A stretch of DNA of 27,025 nt from Acetobacteraceae bacterium (GTDB lineage Bacteria > Pseudomonadota > Alphaproteobacteria > Zavarziniales > Zavarziniaceae). The notes under the pieces were generated by a model, which made no database searches, was not told the DNA's origin, and saw only the letters and a program-made list of their open reading frames with translations. The translations under genes were made by a program, and so were the position numbers. Below, piece after piece: positions 7,032-12,988 of the stretch (its first letter is position 1; the number at the start of each line of letters is the position of its first letter). The stretch is taken from positions 1 to 27,025 of the forward strand of contig CANCOY010000050.1 in assembly GCA_947379865.1 (NCBI GenBank), read 5' to 3'.

Positions 7032-8504
7032 ATGAAAAATTTTTTGATCTCAGCTTATCGAAGCGTGTTTAACCAAACTGGCGCCGTAAAAAGAGCAAAA
7101 AAGCGGTTATTAAACGCGACAAATCAGAAAAGTAGGTTTTTAATTTGTATCCCTTATTTAAAATCTGGTGGTGCCGAACGTGTAGTTGCAAATATATGCA
7201 CTGTATTGGCTGAAAAATACGGACCAGATAGTGTAACAATATTAGTTACTGATTGGAATTCTCTTGTTGTCCGGATGCTGTTTCCTGAAAACACATCAAA
7301 TAACTATCCAAAAAACATTAAGTTTGTTGATGTTACTTCTTTATCGCATGCCTCATACGATGATCGTGTTTGGAGTTTGTTGTTAGCCATAAAAAACTTG
7401 CAACCTGAGATGATTTTTAATGTGAACTCCCTTTTGTTATGGGAATGCTTAGAGCGTTTTGCTCCAGAGTTACAAAGTGGCACCCGTATCGGGACAGTTG
7501 CATTTTCTCATTGCGTCAACAAGGGTGGGCGTGAAATAGGATATACTGCTACCCACTTAGAGAGGATGTTACCTTATCTGAATTTTGTTCTTAGTGACAA
7601 TAAAACCTATATTGAGTATTTGACGTCGTTTCTTGTAAAAGTTCCTGTCACAGAAAAGGTCTTAACTAAAAAACAATGGCATCTCGCTAAGATTGCCTCG
7701 AAAAAAATGAGTTACGCTGATCGTGAAATGTTCGATATGACTGACGATTTTTCCGGTCAACCGCCATCGAAGGTAGATTGGATGGTTGCTAAACAAGTAT
7801 CAAGAGTAATTGAAAAAGACCTTTCCGTGAAAGATATTGAGAAATTCAAGGTCATCTATCAGCCTGCTCCAACCACAAAAGAAAAATCATTCGCCCAGAA
7901 AGAAAATAAAAGACCTCAGATAATGTGGGCATCCCGAGTTACGCGCCAGAAATTTCCAGAAATTCTACCGCATATCGCAATGTTGTTGCCAAACTGCGAT
8001 ATACATGTGTATGGGGCGCGGGAAATAGGCTATATATTTCCACTTTTGACTAGAGCCTTTTTGCGAGGTGCTGATTTGGGTGGTAACATTGAAAAGATGC
8101 CAAATATATTTTGGCATGGAGGATACCGTTCTTTCGATAGTCTGCCGGTAAACCATTTTGATGCATTTTTGTACACGAGCTTGTACGATGGCTTGCCGAA
8201 TGTGCTTTTAGAAGCGGCTGCCGCCCGTATCCCGGTCGTCGCGCCGATGGTCGGCGGAATCAGCGAGTTAATAAACCAGGCAACCGGATGGCCCGTTGCG
8301 GATGTCTATAATCCTCTCCAATACGCAAAGGCAATTCTTGGAGTTCTTGATAATCCGGATGTGGCAGTTCAGAAATCAAATGCCCTTGTGGAGGTGATTG
8401 CAGAAAGGCATTCATATGAGCGCTTTCGTGAAAATGTCTTAGAACTCGTGGGTGATGCTCACGAGCGTGATGTTTCTCTCTGCGCGCTTCAGATCGACAA
8501 ATAA
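7032..8504 (+). CDS. Glycosyltransferase family 4 (GT-B) protein, AT-rich
   Basis: From ATG 7032 the protein has 490 residues; an upstream in-frame GTG (6864) would give 546. The N-terminal domain has PYLKSGGAERVV, typical of the acceptor-binding Rossmann domain of GT4 enzymes. The C-terminal domain has IMWASRVTRQKFPEILPHI and DGLPNVLLEAAAARIPVVA followed by GGISELI, the E-x7-E-like nucleotide-sugar site. GT4 enzymes transfer sugars from nucleotide donors in capsule, O-antigen or exopolysaccharide synthesis; substrates cannot be told. A long insert (about residues 200-285) separates the domains. Base composition is strikingly AT-rich and codons such as AAA, TTA and ATA are common, unlike the neighbours. 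This is a horizontally acquired orphan with no other polysaccharide gene beside it. Confidence 0.85.
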   Translation: MKNFLISAYRSVFNQTGAVKRAKKRLLNATNQKSRFLICIPYLKSGGAERVVANICTVLAEKYGPDSVTILVTDWNSLVVRMLFPENTSNNYPKNIKFVDVTSLSHASYDDRVWSLLLAIKNLQPEMIFNVNSLLLWECLERFAPELQSGTRIGTVAFSHCVNKGGREIGYTATHLERMLPYLNFVLSDNKTYIEYLTSFLVKVPVTEKVLTKKQWHLAKIASKKMSYADREMFDMTDDFSGQPPSKVDWMVAKQVSRVIEKDLSVKDIEKFKVIYQPAPTTKEKSFAQKENKRPQIMWASRVTRQKFPEILPHIAMLLPNCDIHVYGAREIGYIFPLLTRAFLRGADLGGNIEKMPNIFWHGGYRSFDSLPVNHFDAFLYTSLYDGLPNVLLEAAAARIPVVAPMVGGISELINQATGWPVADVYNPLQYAKAILGVLDNPDVAVQKSNALVEVIAERHSYERFRENVLELVGDAHERDVSLCALQIDK

Positions 8505-8509
8505 CAGCC

Positions 8510-8838
8510 AACAATGACCCGCACACCGCCTGGGAGAATGATCTGAATGCGGCCGCAGGTGGGTGGGGCAATTGGTGGCGCAAGCCCTGCCTCCATCTCC
8601 TCCACTGCTGCGAGCGTCAAAGGCAAGATGGCGCCATGCCTCACACGCGCCCCTTCACCATCAAGCCGTCGCCGCCAAGCGTAAAACTGGTTGGCGTTCA
8701 AACCATGACGCCGCGCGCCCCCTCAATCGAGGCGCCTTCTGCGCCACACTCGGCGACCACGCGCCGCTTCTGCTCCAGCGTCCAGGACCGGCGCGCCCGC
8801 CAAACCGCGGCCCCATCGCCCTCTGTGGCAAATGACAT
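8510..8838 (-). pseudogene. IS66-family TnpA (OrfA) remnant, frameshifted and 3' truncated
   Basis: From ATG 8838 on the minus strand the reading begins MSFATEGDGAAVWRARRSW, then TLEQKRRVVAECGAEGAS, like the N-terminal HTH of IS66 OrfA. Near 8705 the frame breaks into a stop; in the neighbouring frame it continues RRHGLNANQFYAWRRRL and later GRIQIILPGGVRV, the standard OrfA continuation and end motif. The last 15-20 residues are missing, where the sequence runs into the end of the glycosyltransferase gene. No OrfB or IS66 transposase gene follows. This is a dead insertion-sequence scar, GC-rich in contrast to the gene beside it; the 3' boundary is approximate. Confidence 0.75.
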
Positions 8839-8847
8839 GGCTGATAG

Positions 8848-8871
8848 TGTCCACCTCTAAACAAGTGGACA
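8848..8871. repeat. Inverted repeat upstream of the tnpA remnant
   Basis: TGTCCAC at 8848-8854 and GTGGACA at 8865-8871 are perfect inverse arms around ten bases. It lies ten bases outside the start of the broken tnpA and may be part of a transposon end or its promoter control. No matching copy at the other edge of the remnant was found. The rest of 8872-8955 shows no gene. Confidence 0.5.
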
Positions 8872-8955
8872 TCAACATCGGACCACCCTTGCCCGATCAA
8901 TCAGCTCAACCCTCAGCCAGGCCAGACGGCCTTCGGCGGAGGGCTTCTCCAGGTT

Positions 8956-8971
8956 ATTGATTTTAAAGGGG
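8956..8971 (+). repeat. 16-bp direct repeat bounding the island, right copy
   Basis: ATTGATTTTAAAGGGG is the partner of 6716-6731 (one mismatch) and lies five bases from the 3' end of tRNA-Gly copy 2. Together the pair delimit about 2.24 kb carrying the glycosyltransferase and the IS remnant. Confidence 0.6.
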
Positions 8972-8976
8972 AAATT

Positions 8977-9050
8977 TGGAGCGGGTGAAGGGAATCGAAC
9001 CCTCGTCGTAAGCTTGGGAAGCTTCTGCTCTACCATTGAGCTACACCCGC
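8977..9050 (-). tRNA. tRNA-Gly (anticodon CCC), copy 2
   Basis: This is identical over all 74 bases to copy 1, including the encoded CCA and the G-A pair at the top of the anticodon stem. Upstream on the minus strand lies GC-rich native-looking DNA with a plausible promoter, so this copy is likely the expressed one. It reads tRNA-Gly for GGG codons. Confidence 0.95.
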
Positions 9051-9053
9051 GAC
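8977..9053 (-). repeat. 77-bp perfect direct repeat, right copy (tRNA-Gly plus GTC leader)
   Basis: This is the partner of 6628-6704 in the same orientation. Recombination between the copies would excise about 2.35 kb and leave a single intact tRNA-Gly gene. Confidence 0.93.
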
Positions 9054-9059
9054 GCTCGT

Positions 9060-9089
9060 TTCATAGCACGGTCGGCCCCGCTTATCCAA
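9060..9089 (-). promoter_or_regulatory. Putative promoter of tRNA-Gly copy 2
   Basis: On the minus strand TTGGAT (9084-9089) and TATGAA (9060-9065) are spaced by 18 bases, and the -10 ends nine bases before the tRNA 5' end. The match to sigma70 consensus is moderate. No equivalent is seen for copy 1. Confidence 0.4.
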
Positions 9090-9145
9090 GGTGTTTGGCG
9101 CAAGACATCTGGACGATCTTGCATCCAGAAGGCAGGATCAGGCCC

Positions 9146-10114
9146 ATGACCGTTGTGTCCCAGACATCGCCGCCACCGCCCCGGCTGGATCCGGCGAAAT
9201 TCCGCGATCCGCACCGCACCGCCAGGGGTGAGGCGCGGGCCCAGGTGGCTTTGGCGCGGCTCACCACCCTGTGGCTGAACACCGGCAGCCTCTGCAATCT
9301 GGCCTGCAGCAACTGTTACATCGAATCCAGCCCCACCAACGACCGCCTGGCCTATCTCTCGGCCGCAGAAGCGGCGGCGTTTCTGGATGAAATCGCGCGC
9401 GATGCCTGGCCGGTGCGGGAAATCGGCTTCACCGGTGGCGAGCCGTTCATGAACCGCGACATCCTGGCCATGCTGGCGGCGGCGCTGGACCGGGGCTTTG
9501 AGGTGCTGGTGCTGACCAACGCCATGCGGCCGATGATGAAACTGGCCCAACCGCTGCTGGCCTTGCATCTGGCCCATCCCGGGCGCCTCACCTTGCGGGT
9601 CTCCCTCGATCACTGGGGGCCTGACCTGCATGAGCGCGAGCGGGGGGCGGGCAGCTGGGCGCCTGCGGTGGAGGGCCTCGACTGGCTGTGCGCCAATGGT
9701 TTTGCCCCGCATGTCGCCAGCCGGCTGATGTGGGGGGAGAGCGAGGCCGAAGCGCGGGCGGGCTTTCGGGCGCTGTTTGCCGCGCGGGGCTGGGCGATCC
9801 ATGCGGAAGATCCGGCGGCCCTGGTGCTGTTCCCGGAAATGGATGCGCGCCTCGACGTGCCAGAAATCACCACCGCCTGCTGGGGCATTCTTGATGTGTC
9901 GCCAGAGGCCATGATGTGCGCGTCGAGCCGCATGGTGGTGAAACGGCGCGGTGCCGCCACCCCGGTGGTGCTGCCCTGCACCCTGCTGCCCTATGACACC
10001 GCCTTTGAGATGGGCGCGCGTCTGGCCGAGGCGGCGGGGCCGGTGACCCTGAACCATCCCCATTGTGCACGTTTCTGTGTGCTCGGCGGGGCCTCGTGCA
10101 GCCCTGTGGCCTAA
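9146..10114 (+). CDS. Radical SAM protein with Cys-rich SPASM-like C-terminus
   Basis: The protein has 322 residues from ATG 9146. The frame remains open further upstream, but that would run through the tRNA-Gly gene. The radical SAM cluster motif C-x3-C-x2-C is at C50, C54 and C57 (SLCNLACSNCYIES), followed by the GGEP SAM-binding motif at 97-100. Six further Cys at 245, 258, 278, 307, 311 and 318 could bind auxiliary Fe-S clusters as in SPASM enzymes. Such enzymes modify peptides or enzymes by radical chemistry. No precursor peptide or partner gene is visible, so the substrate is unknown. Its stop codon lies inside the first unit of a tandem repeat. Confidence 0.85.
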   Translation: MTVVSQTSPPPPRLDPAKFRDPHRTARGEARAQVALARLTTLWLNTGSLCNLACSNCYIESSPTNDRLAYLSAAEAAAFLDEIARDAWPVREIGFTGGEPFMNRDILAMLAAALDRGFEVLVLTNAMRPMMKLAQPLLALHLAHPGRLTLRVSLDHWGPDLHERERGAGSWAPAVEGLDWLCANGFAPHVASRLMWGESEAEARAGFRALFAARGWAIHAEDPAALVLFPEMDARLDVPEITTACWGILDVSPEAMMCASSRMVVKRRGAATPVVLPCTLLPYDTAFEMGARLAEAAGPVTLNHPHCARFCVLGGASCSPVA

Positions 10115-10144
10115 GTTCGTGGCCTAAGTTCGTGGCCTAAGTTC
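10106..10144 (+). repeat. Three exact tandem copies of a 13-bp unit
   Basis: GTGGCCTAAGTTC occurs three times head to tail at 10106, 10119 and 10132. The first unit contains the stop codon of the radical SAM gene, so every unit offers the same TAA. Slippage is the likely origin. Confidence 0.9.
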
Positions 10145-10183
10145 GCTGCCTCGGGTTTGCTCCCCCGGGTTCGCTACCTCGGA
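10142..10183 (+). repeat. Three degenerate tandem copies of a 14-bp unit
   Basis: TTCGCTGCCTCGGG, TTTGCTCCCCCGGG and TTCGCTACCTCGGA follow the 13-bp array directly and run up to the stop codon of the convergent gene. A partial fourth unit may extend into that gene. No terminator hairpin is seen between these convergent genes. Confidence 0.65.
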
Positions 10184-10184
10184 T

Positions 10185-11543
10185 TCAGGCCTCGGCTTTC
10201 TCCTGCTCAAGGGCGGCCAGTCCCTCGGCCACGCTGCGCCGGGCGGCGTCGGCATCAGTTGGAAGGGCGGCCAGTTCGATCATGCGCACGGCGCGGTAAA
10301 GCCGCGCCCGCCTGGCCTCGTTGGCTGCCGTCGCTCCGGCCATGCGAAGGGCGCGCAGATCGGTGTTGAGCCATCTCTGGCCTATTTTCACCACCTCCCG
10401 AAGGGCCTCGCTGAAGTCGGTGCCCTTGCCGAAGCGCGGCGCAATCGTGCTGCACATCCGCAGGGCGATCATTTGCGCGTCGGCCTCGATCAGCGCTGCC
10501 GCCGTCGGTTCATCCTCGCCATTGGCTTGCGCAATGGCTGTCCGCGCGGCTTGCAGAGTTTCATCAAGGCCCCGCTTGATGCCGTCCCGGAAAGCCAGCG
10601 TCTGTTCCCCCAGCACCTTGCCGGTTCCCGCCGCCACCAGCGCCCCCTCGGTAGAGAGCAGGGCGAGGGCAATGTCGCGCAGCGCTGCGGCACCGGCCAC
10701 GGCACTGCTGCCCTTGCGGGCTTCGGCAACACTGGCCGAGCGGGCCTGCAGATCGGCCGCCAGCGGCGAGGAGAGCCAGGTCATCACGTCGAGGCGCTCG
10801 CGCCCCTTTATGCCAAGGTCCTGTCCCGCAAGGCGTTCCAGAAGAAGGGCAGGCGGCGAGACCCGCACCATCAGGACGCTGAGCAGGGCGAACACCTTGC
10901 CGCTGTCGCCCCGCGCATTGCCCACGATCGCCCAACGCATGGCCTTGACGGACTCTTCGTCCAGCAGGCGGATGGGGGCCGGCGGCAGCTTGCGCTTCAG
11001 GCCCTGGATGGTGTCGCCAAGCTCGAGCGCCCGGCCGATCTGCGCAATATCGTTTCGCCAGAGGCCATTGGGGCCAAGTGGGCCATCGCGGCGCTTGGCC
11101 TCGGCATCACCCTTGCGGAACAAGGCGATGATCTGGGTCGCGCCAACCCGCCAGAGATCGCGCCCGATCGCTTCCTCGGCATCCTTGTCGGCAATAGCGC
11201 ACTCGCGCAGGCGGCCTTCCATGTTTTCAAGGTCGAAACTGGGCGCTTCCAGCACCAGGCGCCAGGCAGACGCCATGGCATTGCGCAGGATCCGCCCATC
11301 GGGCTGCGGCCCGTCCTTGCGCACATTGATCAGCAGATCCTCGAACGGCAGGCAGAACAGGCGCTGCAGGGTTGGCCGTCGCAGGGGGCGCAGGCGCTGC
11401 ATGCGGGTGCGGGCCTGATCATAGAGACGCTTGGTGCGCGCCGTTTCTGGCAAACCGTTGAGCAGGGACAGGACCTGAATGAATTTTTCTTCCGACAGGT
11501 TTTCCAGGCTCTGCTCGATGGCGTCGAGGACATCCTCACTCAT
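10185..11543 (-). CDS. Uncharacterised helical protein (second gene of a coupled pair)
   Basis: This 452-residue protein is not recognised. It seems mostly alpha-helical, rich in Ala, Leu and Arg, without signal peptide, membrane segment or known catalytic motif. The N-terminus (MSEDVLDAIEQSLENLSEEK) is acidic and precedes an Arg-rich stretch (about 35-62). An Asp/Arg-rich middle carries FRKGDAEAKRRDGPLG. The C-terminal third (about 290-452) looks like a repeated helical bundle ending in ALEQEKAEA. Its ATG overlaps the stop of the upstream gene by eight bases (ATGAGTGA), so the two are co-translated and probably form a complex. It is codon-typical of the chromosome, so probably not a recent arrival. 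A cytoplasmic structural or adaptor role is a guess. Confidence 0.7.
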   Translation of the reverse strand: MSEDVLDAIEQSLENLSEEKFIQVLSLLNGLPETARTKRLYDQARTRMQRLRPLRRPTLQRLFCLPFEDLLINVRKDGPQPDGRILRNAMASAWRLVLEAPSFDLENMEGRLRECAIADKDAEEAIGRDLWRVGATQIIALFRKGDAEAKRRDGPLGPNGLWRNDIAQIGRALELGDTIQGLKRKLPPAPIRLLDEESVKAMRWAIVGNARGDSGKVFALLSVLMVRVSPPALLLERLAGQDLGIKGRERLDVMTWLSSPLAADLQARSASVAEARKGSSAVAGAAALRDIALALLSTEGALVAAGTGKVLGEQTLAFRDGIKRGLDETLQAARTAIAQANGEDEPTAAALIEADAQMIALRMCSTIAPRFGKGTDFSEALREVVKIGQRWLNTDLRALRMAGATAANEARRARLYRAVRMIELAALPTDADAARRSVAEGLAALEQEKAEA

Positions 11544-12681
11544 GGGTCTCTCCGGGTAGCGGGGGCAGTCCGCGCATGACCTGGGCCTTCACCCCTTCAA
11601 TCGCCGCAAGTTGTTCCAGTTCGTGGCGACCGGTGCGCCACTCTTCCAACTGCCGGGTGCGCGGCGCCTCCTTCTGGCGCTCGGCCGGATTGGCTTTGCG
11701 CACGTCTACTGGCGTTGCCACCGCGGGCATGGTCGGCAGGACACGGAAGATCTGCAGCACGGTGTCGCGCTGATCCTGGGCAGAGCCATTTTCATGACGC
11801 TCCCAGATGGCCACCACAAAATCCCAGCCATCCAGCAACCAGCCAATCCCGCTGGTCAGATTCTGCAGGGCGCGAAAGTTTTGCGGCCAACCCGCCAGCA
11901 CGGGGCCAAGGTCTGCCAGGGTCTGGTCCAGCGCCTCAAAAGCCGGGGTGGAGAGGGCGAGGGTTTCATCAGCCGCGATCACTGCGGCACGGCCAAGTTC
12001 GGTCACCTCGGTGCGGTCGGCCGAGATCCAGGTCAGCAGCCGGTTGCGCGCCGCGATAAGCCGGCTCTGCACACGCCTGAGGCGGGCCGGTGCATCAGGC
12101 AGGCCGATGGGGGCGAGGACCCGGGCGATCTCCACGACGCGTGCGGCATGATGATTGGCGTCCAGTCCCTGCTGTGTCGCCAGTTCGGTCAACCGCTGCC
12201 GCGCCAGGGCCTGCCAGCCGCCCTTGCCGCGGCCGGCGGCCACCAGTTCGGCCCGGTCCAGACCCAGTGCCCGAAATGCCTCGAGCGTCGCAAAAAAATA
12301 GCTCGCCTGGGCTTCCCCACGGTCGGCAAAGGCCCCAGCGGCCGCTGCCTCGGCGGCCTGCGGCCCGGCCAGGCCCGTTGCCGCCACCTTGAGGGCGGCG
12401 CGGCGCACGCGCTCGGGCGTGATGGCCATGGTGGCCTCGATTTCCTGGTGCAGCATGCGGTCGTGCATGGTCAGCGTGGCCAGGTCGGGCACGCCCTTCC
12501 ATGGCACGACATAGCTTGTGCTGCCGGCAATACCTGGCATGGCCAGGGCCAGGCTGTTGCGGTCGCTGCCAGGGCGGACCCGCATCTGGGCAATCTGCAG
12601 CGTGGTGAAGGGAACTGCGGTGCCGCGCTCCCCCAGTGAGGCGAGGGGCAGGGGCCGCAGGGAGCGTGCTATGTCCGTCAT
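11536..12681 (-). CDS. Uncharacterised protein (first gene of a coupled pair)
   Basis: The protein has 381 residues from ATG 12681; an earlier ATG at 12711 adds ten residues. It is not recognised. An N-terminal beta-rich segment (about 25-75: FTTLQIAQMRVRPGSDRNSL and TSYVVPWKGVPDLATLTMHD) is followed by helices to about 280, with Ala-rich runs near 100-130 and an Arg-rich helix with RRVQSRLIAARNRLL. A Trp-bearing patch (GWLLDGWDFVVAIWERHENG) lies near 285-305, and a charged, Pro-containing tail ends in LPPLPGETHE. No signal peptide or transmembrane helix is clear. It is divergent from metZ, separated by its riboswitch leader, and coupled by an eight-base overlap to the next gene. Function unknown. 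Confidence 0.7.
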   Translation of the reverse strand: MTDIARSLRPLPLASLGERGTAVPFTTLQIAQMRVRPGSDRNSLALAMPGIAGSTSYVVPWKGVPDLATLTMHDRMLHQEIEATMAITPERVRRAALKVAATGLAGPQAAEAAAAGAFADRGEAQASYFFATLEAFRALGLDRAELVAAGRGKGGWQALARQRLTELATQQGLDANHHAARVVEIARVLAPIGLPDAPARLRRVQSRLIAARNRLLTWISADRTEVTELGRAAVIAADETLALSTPAFEALDQTLADLGPVLAGWPQNFRALQNLTSGIGWLLDGWDFVVAIWERHENGSAQDQRDTVLQIFRVLPTMPAVATPVDVRKANPAERQKEAPRTRQLEEWRTGRHELEQLAAIEGVKAQVMRGLPPLPGETHE

Positions 12682-12792
12682 TCGTCCGGCCGATGTTTGC
12701 GACGGACCCATGATGGATGGGGGTTGGTAGACGAAGCGTTAACAGTCGGGCGAAAAAGCTTTTGTCCTGGCGCAAAACCTGCGCGCGCCCCC

Positions 12793-12829
12793 TGCGGCTC
12801 CCGCTTGAGGCTGTGCGGCTCCGGCTTGA
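12793..12829 (+). repeat. Imperfect 21-bp-period repeat covering the metZ -35 region
   Basis: TGCGGCTCCCGCTTGA (12793-12808) recurs as TGCGGCTCCGGCTTGA (12814-12829) with one mismatch. Each copy ends in TTGA, the start of a -35-like hexamer (TTGAGG, then TTGACG). The spacing is two helical turns, suggesting a duplicated promoter element or regulator site. Confidence 0.65.
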
Positions 12830-12852
12830 CGCCGGGTGCCTCCGGGTCTAAT
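12826..12852 (+). promoter_or_regulatory. Putative metZ promoter
   Basis: TTGACG (12826-12831) and TCTAAT (12847-12852) are spaced by 15 bases. The predicted start near 12859 coincides with the 5' edge of the SAM-II aptamer, which supports the assignment despite the short spacing. Confidence 0.55.
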
Positions 12853-12860
12853 CGAAAGCT

Positions 12861-12913
12861 TCCGTGGAATTTGAGCCGGTCGGCTTGCGGCCACGTAAAA
12901 AACCGCTAAAAGG
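12861..12913 (+). promoter_or_regulatory. SAM-II riboswitch
   Basis: The segment matches the SAM-II (metA motif) aptamer. The P1 stem CGTGG (12863-12867) pairs with CCACG (12891-12895). The conserved loop bases AATTTGAGCC, then GGCTTGCGG, and the 3' pseudoknot strand CCGCTAAAAGG (12903-12913) are all present and in order. SAM-II aptamers bind S-adenosylmethionine and reduce expression of methionine genes in Alphaproteobacteria, commonly metA, metX and metZ. It lies 76 bases before the metZ start on the same strand, as expected. Base matches are seen; ligand response is inferred. Confidence 0.92.
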
Positions 12914-12937
12914 CCGGGTCGCTTCCAGACCCTGGCC
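12912..12937 (+). promoter_or_regulatory. Hairpin overlapping the 3' edge of the SAM-II aptamer
   Basis: GGCCGGGTC (12912-12920) pairs with GACCCTGGCC (12928-12937) around a seven-base loop, with one bulged T. Its first two bases are the last bases of the pseudoknot strand, so the folds may compete. No T-run follows, so it is not a standard terminator. It may be the expression platform or a stability element. Confidence 0.55.
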
Positions 12938-12988
12938 ATGACCGGGGATTTTTGGGCCGCCGACAGACGCGGCCAAGGGGAGCGTGGC

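Noticed and set aside
6628..9050. Integrative element with integrase
   Set aside because: The tRNA duplication invites this reading, but no integrase, excisionase or conjugation gene lies between the copies. I report it only as a tRNA-bounded island.
8957..9145. N-terminal extension of the radical SAM protein
   Set aside because: It would translate across the tRNA-Gly gene. ATG 9146 gives a normal family N-terminus.
10106..10183. CRISPR-like array
   Set aside because: The units are 13-14 bp, directly adjacent and without unique spacers. No cas gene is in the window.
10321..12639. Long plus-strand open frames opposite the unknown coupled pair
   Set aside because: Their compositions (Ser/Arg/Pro-rich or Gln/His/Gly-rich) are typical antisense shadows. 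The minus-strand frames overlap by eight bases with proper starts and have natural compositions.
12938..12988. Earlier metZ start at ATG 12938
   Set aside because: It directly abuts a hairpin with no ribosome site. ATG 12989 has AAGGGGAG at a good distance.
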